Position numbers and translations under genes: made by a program
NCBI GenBank assembly: GCA_020747065.1
Contig: JAGMVK010000011.1
Coordinates: 1,736,001-1,800,000 of the forward strand
DNA: 64,000 nucleotides
DNA from: Cadophora sp. MPI-SDFR-AT-0126
Lineage: Eukaryota; Ascomycota; Leotiomycetes; Helotiales; Ploettnerulaceae
Direction of reading: 5' to 3'
Shown: piece by piece, positions 47,855 through 59,827 of the stretch
How the letters are laid out: each line of letters starts with the position of its first letter
Position numbering within the stretch: position 1 is the first letter of the stretch
Notes under the pieces: model-generated
What the model was told of the DNA's origin: nothing
Databases searched by the model: none
Seen by the model: the letters and a program-made list of their open reading frames with translations, nothing else

Positions 47855-48911
47855 TGGGGATGCAGCACCAGGTTAACTTCTCGTGCTCTTCGCATACTCT
47901 CGCTTCTGAGAATCAGACCAAGGCGTTGCAATTTGAAGAGATTACTTACTCTGACCGAATTCGTTTGAAATTTACGTACGTTTCTGCGCTCGTTGCTGGC
48001 TTATTGTTTCATCCGAAGCTCGGAAGTCTCCGATTGTGTCTAGACAGGTGTCAATGGAGCAAATGTCCGAAGCTCAACAACAACATACAAGACCTGCTTC
48101 GTCCAAAGTCCTTCCATGCATCTTCGATAAAGCCAAGTGATAGCAGTCGCGCTTGAGACGTCCTATTTTCTGGCTGATTTATCAACGTCTAACCACATTC
48201 ATCCATATTAAGCAGCACGGCCCGGACGGCCACCCCGCTTGTTTGTTTTGATCTCAATCCGTTATCTCTAAATTACATTCACGCTCTCCAATATGTTCTT
48301 CATCTGCTCCTCTTATCACAGGTCCTATCACACCACCCTTCATCCCATCTTCGCCTCGAATTTTCCAAGCTGGCATCCGAGATACAAAATCGCCACTCTA
48401 CAGCTGCCTCTAGATCCCGCGTTTCTCGGCCTCTACATGCCTGATCACACATTACCCGACCAAAGACACCCATCCCTACTCTTACGATCCTAAAGCAGAC
48501 TCGACGACAGTATACTTCGTCCGGTCCATACATTACCCAGATCCCACCATCTTCTTTCTCGGGACAGGACCTCATCAGCACCTTCATCTATGTGCCGTGT
48601 CATTTGACTTCCTTGCTCATATTTGCGCTTGTTTCTGCGAATCGTCGTGAGTAAGGGCAGATGGATATAGAGGTTTCGCTCGGCCCGTACTAAGGTATGT
48701 AGAGCACCAACGTTGGTGATATGGTATGCGTTTGTCGGAGAGATAGACGGGCTGCTTGGTGTAGTACACAATGCAATCAATGGGTATAAGGTCCATATAT
48801 GAGGACCATTAATCCACTTCTTGTTTTGTGTCTTCTGTCTGCGCCAGATTTCAGCCTCCTAGCCTTTTGCTTTCTCTTCAGCCTTCTCGTGGCTTGTTCT
48901 GGAATTGAGAC
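47855..48911. promoter_or_regulatory. 1.06-kb region upstream of the AA9 gene
   Basis: Contains the SDR 3' end and the LPMO promoter. Short frames at 48293-48493 and on the opposite strand are unsupported. Confidence 0.4.
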
Positions 48912-50623
48912 ATGATGAGATCATTCACGTCTCTTCTGGTGATATTTTGTGTTTTGCTCCATCATGCCTCAGCTCATTGTAAGTACCATCAGAGCGTATC
49001 CGGACACAACTAATGTACTCAGATATCTTCTGGCAATTGAAATATGGCGGAACCAAATATCCGACATATACTTATGTCAGGAAGAACACCAACATGAACT
49101 CTCCCGTGACGGACTTGGCTTCCAATGACCTGAGGTGCGTCCCAAACTTCATCCATCCTTCAAGGCCGAATTCTCCACTAACTTTACCAGATGCAATGCT
49201 GGCGGTGAGTCAGGCGCAGCAACAGATACATTAGAAGTCAAAGCTGGAGGAGAATTCACATGGACATTAGACACAGCAGTATACCACAATGGCGCAACAG
49301 CAATGTAAGATAGACTCCTGAACCCTCCTTCAGCATTTTGACTTACTTCTCACCAGGTACATGGCCAAAGCACCAACAACAGCAAAAGAGTATGATGGAT
49401 CTGGACAACGGTGGTTCAAAATCGTCGAAATCGGTCCCACGTTCTCAGGAGGCAATCCAACATGGCCACTTTGGCGTAAGTCTTCTTCCACATCTCGCTT
49501 ACAAAACAACATTGCATATCCCTCGCCCTCCCATCCTCACTCACCCATCACCAGCCAAACTAACTCCCCTCCCCAAGAAACCTACACCTACCGCATCCCA
49601 CCCGCCACTCCAAACGGCGAATACCTCCTCCGAATCGAGCAACTCGCCCTCCACAACCCCGGCGGCACCCCCCAGTTCTACATCTCTTGCGCGCAGGTAT
49701 CCGTCAGTGGCGGCGGCTCCGGCACTCCAGGTCCACTCGTCTCAATCCCTGGCTACGTGAAAGGCACAGAGGCGGGCTACACCGTCAACATATACAACAA
49801 TTTCAAGAGCTACACGCTTGTGGGACCGAGTGTTTGGGCGGGTCAGAACGATACTTCGCCGCCTGTTGTGGTGCCGAGTACTACCAGTAAAGTTACTACA
49901 CCTACGCCTACAATCACGTCTGTTATTGTGCCGCCTACATCAACGCCTACATCTGTCATTGTACCGAGTATTCCTTCAACGACTTCAATTCCAAGCACAA
50001 GCATAAACATCGCGACTCCGCCAACACAAGCGCAAGTAACGCTCATCTCAACCGTATACGCCACAAAATGGAACACTTCCTTCATATTCTTTACCGCAAC
50101 AAGCACCACTACCGTCATCTCACCTTCCATCCTGACCACCACACTCACAAGCTCCTGCGCATCCGTGGAGACCGTGACGCAGGATCTGGGAGGCGCGACG
50201 ATCACTGCTTCTGGATCCGCCCTTCCGGCTGCGACAGTGACGTTGATTTCGACTTCGATATCAACCGCCCCTCCAGTAACCACAACCACAACACTCGCCC
50301 TTCCTGCACCCACCGCACCATCCGACCCTAAAACAATAACAGTGACCTCCATCTCCCTCTCCCTCTTCACCATAACCACCCACGAGATCTCTACCATAAC
50401 CGAATTCTCTACCATCACAATTAGCAGCGGCAGCGGCACCAACACCGAAGCAGGAGGCGGCAGCGGAGGAGGAGGAGGAGGAGGAGGAGGAGGAGGAGAA
50501 GGAGGGACAATAGCACTATGGAGCCAATGCGGAGGGAAGGATTGGAATGGGAGTGGGAGTTGCGTGGTGGGTGCGGTTTGTAGGGTTAGTAATGAGTTTT
50601 ATTCGCAGTGTGTGGCTGGCTGA
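48912..50623 (+). CDS. AA9 lytic polysaccharide monooxygenase with CBM1
   Basis: Five exons, 48912-48978, 49023-49134, 49191-49304, 49357-49475 and 49578-50623, 485 aa. A 21-residue signal peptide ends ASA, and the mature protein starts with His22, the first copper ligand. The second ligand is in [15 protein letters not shown], and the axial Tyr lies in QFYISCAQV. The acceptor of intron 4 is CCCAAG (49577), giving W-QTYTYRIP, the usual family sequence; the nearer CACCAG acceptor breaks frame. A ~270-residue Thr/Ser/Pro/Val linker follows, probably O-glycosylated, then eleven Gly and a C-terminal family-1 cellulose-binding module ([15 protein letters not shown]...YSQC). It cleaves cellulose or xyloglucan oxidatively outside the cell. 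The linker is unusually long. Confidence 0.93.
50465..50497 (+). repeat. (GGA)11 coding microsatellite (Gly run in AA9 linker)
   Basis: Eleven GGA codons encode Gly11 just before the CBM1. Its length is likely to vary between strains, but in-frame. Confidence 0.95.
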
Positions 50624-51491
50624 GGAGGACGGGGTGTAAGGGACTTGGGGTGGATTGAGGGGAGGGGAAGGGAGTGGGAGGGTGAGGGGGGTTTTAGTAA
50701 CATAAATAAATATACATATGTACATACCTACCTATCTGACAGCGATCGTTTCTTTTCGTTTACATCCAGTCCAATCCGATCCCATCCAACTCGACTCTAA
50801 AAGCCTGTGTTTTTTTCTTTCTTGGTATCAAACAGACAGTCTCCTTCCTTGCTAATAACTTAACCGAGCGACCGAAGAAGAACAAAAACAACCAACAAAA
50901 ACAATGACACCAAACAATCAAGCCCCGAGTAGAAAACCTCGACTTCTACTCAGACTAGTTCACCGTATGATTTCGCAATACCACAATACATGAGCAAGCA
51001 CGTACAGTACATTGCATCGTAATACATTGTAATGATTGAATGAATGAATAATGAAGGACACTTTGCTTTCCATCATTCCATCATTGAGGTTCGGGGTTTC
51101 CCTTCTGAAATCTTGACTGCTATTTTTGGTGACCTTGTGCAGCCGGTCATTTGGTCGGTCTGTCGGCTTCACTGTTTTGAATCACGGTTCTTATTCTGAT
51201 GAGTGGGTGTGCGGTGCTCTCCTCACATCATTTCAGGATCTTCATACCTCTCGTCCCAAGGGCTGGCATGGAACGGATGGGTGAGGCTCCTCTCTGCGCT
51301 CCAACTTGAGCTTCAGATGGTCGGATATCTTAAAGCACTTACTTCATTCTTGTAGACGGCGTTCAATCACAAGAAAAATAAATACTCAAACTAGACCATT
51401 TCTACATCGATACTCCTCCACCCTCCTCCTCCTCCTCTTCTTGACTTCCTCCTCCACTAATCACTCACAACTCACCACTTAACACTCACAC
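50624..51491. other. Convergent 3' intergenic region, AA9 / isocitrate lyase
   Basis: 868 bp, AT-rich with short tandem CATTGTAAT/GAATGAAT strings near 51010-51050 and a C-T-rich tract at 51415-51450. No gene seen. Confidence 0.4.
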
Positions 51492-53291
51492 TCAATGAAA
51501 CTGATCCTCCGTAACACCCTTCCCCATCGCACTAGTACTACTCACACCACCCTGCACCATCTTCAACAACTCATCCACATAATTCGCCCCACTCCACTTC
51601 TGATGCTTCACCACATCCACGCCCCCATCCATCTCCGGCTCCTGCACCAACTCCCCATACGCCCTCATCCCTTGCTGACTATACGCCTTGGCGAACTGGT
51701 CGCTGATCAGCGCCGTGGTATGCAGACCCGCCAGCGTGATGAACTGCCAGCAGTAACCCAACTTGCTCAGACGCTTGATATACGTCTCCTGCTCGGCGCG
51801 CGGCATCGCCGTCTTCCAGTTGAAGGATGGAGAGAGGTTGTAGGCGAGTTTCTGCTCCGGGTATACGGCGTGAACGCCCTTGGCGAATTGCTCCGCTTGT
51901 GCGTAATCGGGGAGTTTGCTCTCCATCCAGATGGCATCAGCGTACGGACCGTACGCAATGGCGCGGTTGATAGCACATTCGCAGCCGCCCTGGAGTCTGT
52001 AGTAGCCCTCTCTCGTTCGTGGGGAGTCCCAATCCCAGGGAATGTCAACACCAGTGATACCCTTAGCGATGGCTCGGGCTTCGGTGTTACTCTTGCCCTT
52101 GACGTCCTTGAGGAATTTGGCGGCGAGTTCTTTCTTGTTGACGTGCACGCCGGAATTGATGGTGTCGATTACGGCGTCATTGAAGAGCTTGAGACCGGCT
52201 TGAGCAGTCCATGCGTCTTCGATAGCCTGGAGTTCCGCACCGTTCTTGCCGGCTCGTTCGGCGGCGATCATGAGGTCATTAAGAGGTTGGAGGGCAGGAT
52301 TGGTGGATCCCAAGATGTAGGCGTGGTCGCGGGGGTCGATAGTCGTGGTGATAAGAGTTGCAGCTTCGGCGTCTGTTCGTGCAATTGCCAGAAGGTCGGA
52401 TCCTGGGTTTGTTAGCTTTTCCATATCCTTTTCACCAAGTAAATGAAGACATACCCATAATATCAGCCTGTGCCCGAATAGCAACAAGACGATTGATGTG
52501 CTCGCTGATGGGCACCAAAACCTTCCCAGCCATATGTCCACACTTCTTCGTTCCAGGAGCCTGATCCTCAATGTGAATGCCAGCGGCTCCCTTCTCAATG
52601 AACAACTTCGTCAACTTCATGACGGCAGTCAATCCTCCATGTCCGGTATCAGCATCTGCGATAATGGGGCGGAGATAGTCGATGTTGGCGAGCTTGGAAC
52701 GGTCGGCTTTCGATTTGGTTGTCACACGCTCTTCTCTTTGCTTGCGGTCGTGGAAAAGTTGAGCCATGAAGAGGTGGCCGACCTTGTTTGGGACAGTGGT
52801 CTAACAGATTAGTATGTAGAGATTAGAGGCCTTGCAGAAAGGACTTACGTATGGGTAATCTGCCAAATCTGGACCTGGTTCATCGGATGCAGAAGCAGTA
52901 GATGATGATTGCCAGCCGGAAACATAGACGGTATCCAAGTATTTCGCCATCTGGGTCAACATGGTAGGCTCGAGACATCCATAAGTGAAGCTTGCGTCTT
53001 GAGTCTGCAATTTGGTTAATCGTTCAAGCTCTAACACAGGTGTTTGCAGAACGATCAACATACCTTGAATCTCCCCTCTAAAATTTTCCACAACTTCTTC
53101 GACTGCGTATTACTTGGATACTCAATTTTCAGATTCCCCCTCTTCGCAACAATCTGCTCGGCCGTGAACGGTCTCTTGGTGTATCTCCATCTGGAGTCTG
53201 TCCACCATTGCTTGACGGCCGCGACTTCGTCGAGGAATTGCTTCTCCTCGGTATTCACGTCCACCGCTGGGAGGTTCATTTTGCCTGACAT
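51492..53291 (-). CDS. icl1: Isocitrate lyase
   Basis: Exons complement(51492-52402, 52455-52800, 52849-53004, 53064-53291), 546 aa. The catalytic signature KKCGHM is at residues ~213-218, preceded by the DADTGHGG metal-binding segment and followed by [11 protein letters not shown]. These and the insertion-containing N-terminus match fungal AcuD/Icl1 rather than 2-methylisocitrate lyase, though I cannot fully exclude the latter. It splits isocitrate into glyoxylate and succinate in the glyoxylate cycle, needed on acetate, fatty acids or ethanol. The C-terminus (EDQFH) is not a type-1 peroxisomal signal, so location may be cytosolic or depend on an internal signal. Expression is expected to be carbon-source controlled. 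Confidence 0.93.
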
Positions 53292-55156
53292 GATGTCTGT
53301 AGAGTGTAGTGGAGTGGAGAGTCAGTCGAGTTGCAGTATACAAAAAGCGGAAGTGTTTGAATGCCTCGGTAGAAAGTCGAGCTATGACGTCCAAAGGACG
53401 ACGTCAGAAAGTACAATGGAAGTGTTTCTTTCTCCTCTTCGAATCAAGGGATAGTCAGGATTCGGGAATGCCAATGTCAAAGTACAGAGAAAGCTGGAAA
53501 CATACGAGAAAGTATGTATGCAAATAGTAAGAAAATAAAAAGGAAGAGAAAAAGAGGAAGCAGCACAGTCATAAGCAAAATACCTCTCTACCTACCAACC
53601 ATCCCCTCGGGCTAGCGGTACTCTACCCTTTGCCTTCCTCCATAGCCTTACCTTACTGGTCCATCCAGCCCATCCCTCCCCTTCCTCTTCATCCTCGGCC
53701 ATAGACATCGTTCGCTTGAATCAGCGATCCCGTTCCAGCCCAGAACTGCTGATGGCTTAGCGTGCCAGAGGTCAAAGGAGGACGACAATGAGTATCGGGA
53801 ATGGACCATCAACCACTCGGCTCAGCGGTAAAAGGGAGACAAGGCTGTTGGTTCAATGCCGTGATTGGCTGATGGGCCAATGGGGCTCCACCTTCCCCAC
53901 AAACTCCAGACGGGCCTTGGACTTCGTCATGCCACTATTTTGCATCATTGGGATTTGCGTACCCCTCCATAGCTTTTGGAAGATGAGGTGAGGACTGGAA
54001 TTGCATTGCATTGGCTTGCATCAAAGACTCCATCAGTATCTTACTCATGCATCACCCAAATTGATCATCTGTCAAGCAGAAATCAACTGGCACGTGTCCA
54101 AATACTGCCTTAAGAAAACATGTGAAAGCTGAATGAGATACATCTTTGTTTTAGAAGCATGTGAAGAGAGGCTTCCGTTTTCTCAGGATCCATCTCATGC
54201 AAGGTCCGCGTCCGGACGCAAAATGCCTCGGCTGACCGCAACCGGGTCGTGTCGCGTCAGTCAGTCAGTTACTCTCAAAATCAGCCACAACCCGGACATC
54301 GGCCGAGTGTCTCCGACTTTCGCCTGCTTAAACGTGTGCATCTTCCGATTTGTTATCGTATTGTATTTACGTGCGAATATTTTGGATGGTTAGGAGTCAT
54401 GGTAAGCATGGTGTGCATGTAATGCATGATGTGATGCTGAACGTTTTGAGTTCATCCGCGGCAGCTACAACGGCAACTAAATACTTGAGATCTTGACCCA
54501 TCAATGCTAGTGAGGTGAGTCGATGTTGCAGACAAAGTAGAAAAACTGTGAGTGGCTTTCTAGCTCTCAGAATTCTGACCAGCCACCCAGCTAGGCATTG
54601 GAGAAGTAGAGAAACAAAACAACTTGTATATTATCAACAGGACATGCTTCACAAGTTAGACCCAATAATTCAAAACACTGGGAAATATTCACTTCCGTAA
54701 AAGATTACTAGACATCGGGTCAAACGATCAATCAGCTTCCTCCTTTTGTTGTGAATTACGACAGACGAGCCGTGTGAAACAATACCATGCGATTTCAAAG
54801 TGACTTATTCCTTGTCACTATTTTCCTCAGAATCTCATCCAGATTTCTACATATTTGAGTGACTATCAACTGTCAAGCTTTTACTAGAATACCAGCAATA
54901 TGTCAGCCCGCCTTGCAATACCGCTCACTTAGGTGGAACTTAGTCAAAGAGTTGGTAAATCCTTTACCAGCTCCCCTGTTTCCTATTAGCGAGAACAGCC
55001 GAGCAAAAACAACACTACTCGATCTTGTCGTAAGTGACCCATTTCTCACCCTGAGATTGAGTTTGAGATTCAGAGTCCACATAAATTTCTAATTTCTACC
55101 TTTCTATTCCCATTGTCTCGAACCCAAGTCCATAAAATCAGTAGCCCAATCTATGT
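53292..55156. promoter_or_regulatory. 1.9-kb region upstream of icl1
   Basis: Both flanking genes are on the minus strand. The part next to icl1 is its promoter. A CCAAT box pair (inverted, 53868-53887) and a cluster of CGG/CCG triplets at 54205-54310 could bind Zn2Cys6 activators. That is a suggestion only. No coding region is supported. Confidence 0.4.
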
Positions 55157-56851
55157 CTACTTCGCAACCCCATTCACACTCCCACTCCCACTCAACTCAA
55201 CAACCTCACCAACCCCATTCACATTCAAATCCACAATATCCCCGGCCCCCTTTAAACCCCCCTTCCCACTCCTCACCTCCTCCGCCGTATCCACCAAAAT
55301 CGCAAACGCCTTCCTTACAAACTTCTCCTCCGCCAACGGATTCGCACTCACAACCCTAATCACATACTCGCCCCCAACAACACTACTCGTAATATAGATC
55401 TCGCCCCTGCTGTTAACCAACTCGTACACTTCCCTCGTAACCGCATCCTTCTCCTCCTTCGTCCTCCCCTCCCCCTTCGGCACAACAGTAAACACCGTCA
55501 GCGCGAAATTCGGGCCCGTCACAACCTCAAAGAGATCTCTCCTCGTTTCTAACAGACCAGCAAACACCTCACCCAGCTTGACGTGTTTCCGGATATGTGC
55601 TTGCAGCCCGCTGACACCATATGTCCTCAATACAAACCAGATCTTCAGACTCCTGAATCTCCTTCCGAGGGGGATCTGCCAGTCTCGGTAGTCCGTCACG
55701 AGACCGCTTTCTGAGAACTCGTTGCGGAGATAGCTTGGCATGATGGAGAGCGCATCGATCAGATCCTTGCGTTTCTTGACGTACAGACAAGAGGCGTCGA
55801 AGTTGGTGAGAAGCCATTTATGCATGTTCATATCGAAAGAGTGGAAATGTTGGAACTGAGAAGTGAGGTGTTGATATTCAGGGCATACTAGAGCTGCACC
55901 GGCATACGCAGCATCGACGTGAACCCAGATCTCGCCGGGCACGTCAGGAGGTGCGTATGTGGCGAGTGTTAATGCGATGGACTCGAAATCGTCGACGGCG
56001 CAAGTAGCTGTCGTTCCAAGCGTTGTGGTGAGGAAGAAAGGCTCGAGACCTTGCGCTTTGCATTCATCCAGAACTTGGGCCAGCGCAGTTCCCGTCAAGG
56101 CATATCCATTATCTTTCGAAACTGGAACCGATCGGTATCTGACACCAGCAATCTGCGCAGCCTTTTGTGTAGAGCTGTGAGCAGCCTCGCTTCCCAACGC
56201 CACAATCTTGCTCCTCTTATACGCAATCGCATCTTCCAACTCCAGCCCAGAAAGATGTGATGTCGTCTCGCGCAGGTATTTATCTCTCGCTGCAACCATA
56301 ACAGTGACGATTGCTTCTGATGCTGAGCCTTGTATCACACCTCCTCCATGACTTGTAGATAGGTAGCAGTCTGGCAAGTTCAAGAGCTTTGCAAGCCAGT
56401 CGAGGACAATGGTCTCGAGTTCTGTGACCGCCGGGGAGCAGATCCAGTTGAATGCTGGTGCTGTAAATGCTGCGGAGTAGAGCTCGCCGAGCATACCAGG
56501 GAAGGAGGAGGAAGCTGGGAAGAAGGCCATGAAATTGGGAGATTGCCTGGGAAATTAGCAGGCGCAGACTAGGTTGTAGAGTTTACCTACCAATGAGTAA
56601 GTCCTGGCATAATCTTGGTCTCAATATCCTTCTGGATATCTGCCCAGGATTCTCCATCTTGCGGTGGTCCATCTGGGAGCAGTTTCTTCAGATATCCGGG
56701 CTCAACATTTGACACCACCCTTCTGTCTTCAATTGTGTCGTAGTAGCTGACAACTGTTTTCTATCAGTATCCATTATGTATATGCAGTTAAGGGACACAA
56801 ACTCTCGTCAATTGCTGACGCGGCAGCTTCTTTGAACTGTTTTGAATCCAT
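55157..56851 (-). CDS. PLP-dependent aromatic-L-amino-acid decarboxylase
   Basis: Exons complement(55157-56546, 56591-56753, 56803-56851), 533 aa. The start ATG is at 56851, giving MDSKQFKEAAASAIDEIVSYY across a weak GTTTGT donor. Family hallmarks are clear: EPGYLKKLLP, HWQSPNFMAFFPASSSFPG, the stacking His in EAAHSS, the PLP-contacting Asp in HVDAAYAG (about residue 282) and the Schiff-base Lys in FDMNMHKW (about residue 314). It decarboxylates Trp, Tyr or DOPA-like amino acids to amines; which one is unclear. In fungi such enzymes occur in indole or psilocybin-like pathways and in general amine metabolism. No other pathway genes surround it. The C-terminus ends in a Gly/Val/Ser-rich tail. 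Confidence 0.93.
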
Positions 56852-57339
56852 ATTGATATCTCTGTCAATAGCGGGGTAGTTGCAACGAAAGCTTCCGAAT
56901 CTGAGAGCTGTAGAGAAAGAGATGAGGATGAATTGAAAAGACAGAAGGACCTCTACTCTATTTAAGCAAATATATGTCAATACAAATCCGAGTTTACCGC
57001 CATAGAAAGGATGTAATCCGGATACCACCAAAGGCGTTATTCATTACCCGTATCGCAATTGACAGACATTCCCGTCGGTCTGGGTAACAAATGCTGACAT
57101 ACCCGGGCCGACATTGGGTCGGGCCAGCGCGGGGTCAATAATTTCAAAGCCCGCTTTTTGCCTGAGGCTGAAATAAAATCCCTGCCGATTGAGGATGGTG
57201 GAATTTACCCCACATCCGAGGGATCTCGAAGTCAACAATCAACCATAGTTCACATTTCACAGTCTTCACTCGCGATCTAGACTCCCTTACGCCACAGAAC
57301 CTTCAATTCAAGTCTTCACTCCAGTCAGTATCGGACACA
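56852..57339. promoter_or_regulatory. Divergent promoter region, AADC / dap1-like
   Basis: 488 bp between divergent starts, GC-rich at 57090-57140. No further feature identified. Confidence 0.45.
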
Positions 57340-57989
57340 ATGTCAGGCAAATTCGAACCTAAGACACCAGTCAACCTTGCCCCTCCAAAATCCGATCCTA
57401 TCTCCACAGAAACGCTGGCAAAATGTGATGGCACAGGTAGGGATTCTTTCTTTACTTCTCTCGCCGTCAATCTACATCTTCAGAGGTTCTCAGACTGGTT
57501 GTTTGTACAAAAGACTAACAGATCCCAGGACCTGATGGAAAATGCTACGTCGCAATTAAGGTACACAACCTTGAAGGAGTAGTCGCGATACGTATATGGC
57601 AGATGAACTGTCATTGACGGATTACAATCATAGGGCAAAGTCTTCGATGTTACAGGCAACAAGAGTTATCTACCAGGCGGATCTTACCACGGTACGGCGT
57701 CCCTCCAGATCTTTTCAACTCCTGTCTCCTTGAAGTTACCTTCCGCCTCCTCTCCTCCTTCTCTATCAACTCCGGATAAACACACCACACTGACAATCTT
57801 CCTCCCATAGTCTTCGCCGGCCACGATGCCTCCCGCGCCCTAGGAATGACCTCCACCAAAGCCGAAGACGTCAATCCCGACTGGTCGACACTATCCGACA
57901 AGGAGAAAGGCACTCTCGAGGACTGGCTGACGTTCTTCTCCAAGCGGTATAATGTCGTCGGTGTTGTGGAAGGGGCTACGAATCAATGA
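57340..57989 (+). CDS. dap1: Dap1-like cytochrome b5 heme-binding protein (membrane-associated progesterone receptor family)
   Basis: Four exons, 57340-57436, 57529-57560, 57634-57691 and 57811-57989, 121 aa; exon 2 is only 32 nt. The cytochrome-b5-like fold is clear: KCDGTGPDGKCYVAIKGKVF leads to DVTGNKSYLPGGSYHVFAGHDASRALG, with the Tyr and Lys/His region used for heme binding in Dap1/PGRMC1, and ends LEDWLTFFSKRYNVVG. Dap1 binds heme and activates sterol-synthesis P450s such as Erg11. No N-terminal membrane helix is visible, unlike PGRMC1 but as in several fungal forms. The long frames on the same strand just after its stop are not part of it. Confidence 0.88.
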
Positions 57990-59620
57990 GCTGTGGTCAG
58001 AGCTTGGGTTAGGAAGGTTTGAGATGGTGGTTGATGTTGGAATGATACATGGGATCGAATTGAGAGAGACTGAGAGAGGACGACGATACGACATGCCCAG
58101 GGCATTCGGTTATCCTCACCAGGACAGAGGCGTATGGCGTTATTGCATTCTCGTTTCCAATCCCACAAATAACGACTCGGCTCGATTCAAAGATATTACC
58201 CAATATCAAGAACAGCCTCGAGCCCAACACAAACCGAATTTCCTCTTCCCTTTCCTTATCGTCTCCTTCCTTTCCTTCTTCTCGCTCCTCGAACCTTCCC
58301 CTTCAATTCTTTCTTCCATCTTCTCCTCATTTAAAACACAAGACAATCTATCCAAGCATCTCCGTCACATAACTTTCTCTTCCTTCCTCTCAACCTCTCG
58401 ATTGTCGCTCTCGAATCAACATACTATCCAACCCCTCCAACCTAGTCCTTCAAATCCGAACCATCTCATTCCCATCTCATCCCATCCCCATCCCGAACCA
58501 TGCCAACCTCATATAACACCGCATCGCATCACACACTCCAATACCCATCACCCATCCAACCCCTACAGTCCAAATCCCAAGTCATCCTACTCAAAGCAGA
58601 CAAAGAACAAAAGACAAGCACATGGATCTCTTCCCAACACACCAGTCGCATATTTGTCCTCCTCTCCTCTCCTCTCCTCTCCTCTCCTCTCCTGTCTTGT
58701 CTCGTGCCTCGCCTGCTGTGCAATGTTCCCGAGCATCTTTGTGGAACAAGATCTGGTTGCCTCATCTCGCTTGCAAATATCGCGTTCTGCTATCTCTACT
58801 TCGTACATACCCCATCACTGGCATGCAGACACACACACGCACGTGTATGTGTACTGTGAAAGTGCAGTGCAGTGCAACGAAGTTGCGTCATGCGGCCTGA
58901 TATTTGGGGGAAAGCTCTTTCAATTCATATTGTGTAATGAACTCGGCGTATTACCCGTTTTGTAGTTGAGATCTAGAATTTTGCCTGGTTGCACAAACTC
59001 GAAGCGTATGGAGAAACTTTGAAGTCATGCATGTTGATCGTAGGTGAGAATATGAAATTGAAAACTCGGCATGGGATTTACGAGAGCCTGCCGAGATAAG
59101 AATTTTTCATCTGAACTATTCGTAGAAAATAATTTTAACCATACATTACAGACACGCCTATTTCGACCTCACAAAATAGCAAGCAAAGCACCATCAATCA
59201 CGACGAGCCGACCCGAATCTAGAATCAATAAGATTCCACTCCAGCAAATCTTCCTCCGAGCAACGCAGACAGATATCCTCCCGAACACAACCGATGCCCA
59301 CTGTACCGAACCGAGATTGCAAGGAGAGAAAACAACAAGCCCCTTTTCACCCTTCTCGCATGATCAAGCACAGCAGAGATCAGCACCAAAAAGAATAGGA
59401 CAGCAGAGAACTCATAACGCACAGCGCTACAAAAACAAGGACTCATGAATGACAAAAGTGCAGACTGACTCGACTTAACTTGACTTCTCGCATGCAACCA
59501 TACAGCTCAACAACCACAAAAGATTACTCATCAACCACAAACAACTGCAACACAAAGAGACCATCTTCTCCTCGCCAGGACTCTAGACCATCAACGATAT
59601 CATCCCCACAGCATGGCAAG
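57990..59620. other. 1.6-kb intergenic region
   Basis: Contains a CT-rich frame (57952-58965) driven by low complexity, a (CCTCT)7 repeat and no supportable gene. Confidence 0.4.
58658..58693. repeat. (CCTCT)7 pentanucleotide microsatellite
   Basis: Seven units of CCTCT with one end variant, read directly in sequence. Confidence 0.9.
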
Positions 59621-59827
59621 CTAATGTGCGTTGGCCATCGCCGCCTCATGAGCAGCCTTCGCAGCTTCGCAAGGCGGACACAAACTGTGCTGTACCCATG
59701 TGTGCTTGGTGACTTTCACACCGAAACACTGGTGATATGGATCAGTTCTAGCGAAATGGCAGTAGGACAGCAGTTTCGAAGAACTGTGTGAGCACTCGGT
59801 AAACTGAAATTCCTCCCAATCGCACAT
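59621..59827 (-). CDS. Small Cys/His-rich fungal protein
   Basis: 68 aa from ATG 59827; there may be an upstream exon. The sequence has a regular Cys/His pattern (FTECSH, LSYCHFARTDPYHQCFG, HSLCPPCEAA), which is seen in many short uncharacterised Pezizomycotina proteins and suggests a zinc site. The reading frame, composition and pattern argue that it is real. Function unknown. No close neighbour shares its strand within 2 kb. Confidence 0.6.
   Translation of the reverse strand: MCDWEEFQFTECSHSSSKLLSYCHFARTDPYHQCFGVKVTKHTWVQHSLCPPCEAAKAAHEAAMANAH

Noticed and set aside
55157..57989. Secondary-metabolite cluster around the aromatic amino acid decarboxylase
   Set aside because: No methyltransferase, kinase, P450, transporter or synthase is nearby; the neighbours are icl1, a dap1-like gene and a resolvase.
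57952..58965. 337-codon plus-strand frame overlapping the dap1-like gene end
   Set aside because: It overlaps the true C-terminus in another frame, starts inside it, and is mostly CT-rich low-complexity (Ser/Pro/Leu) including the CCTCT repeat.
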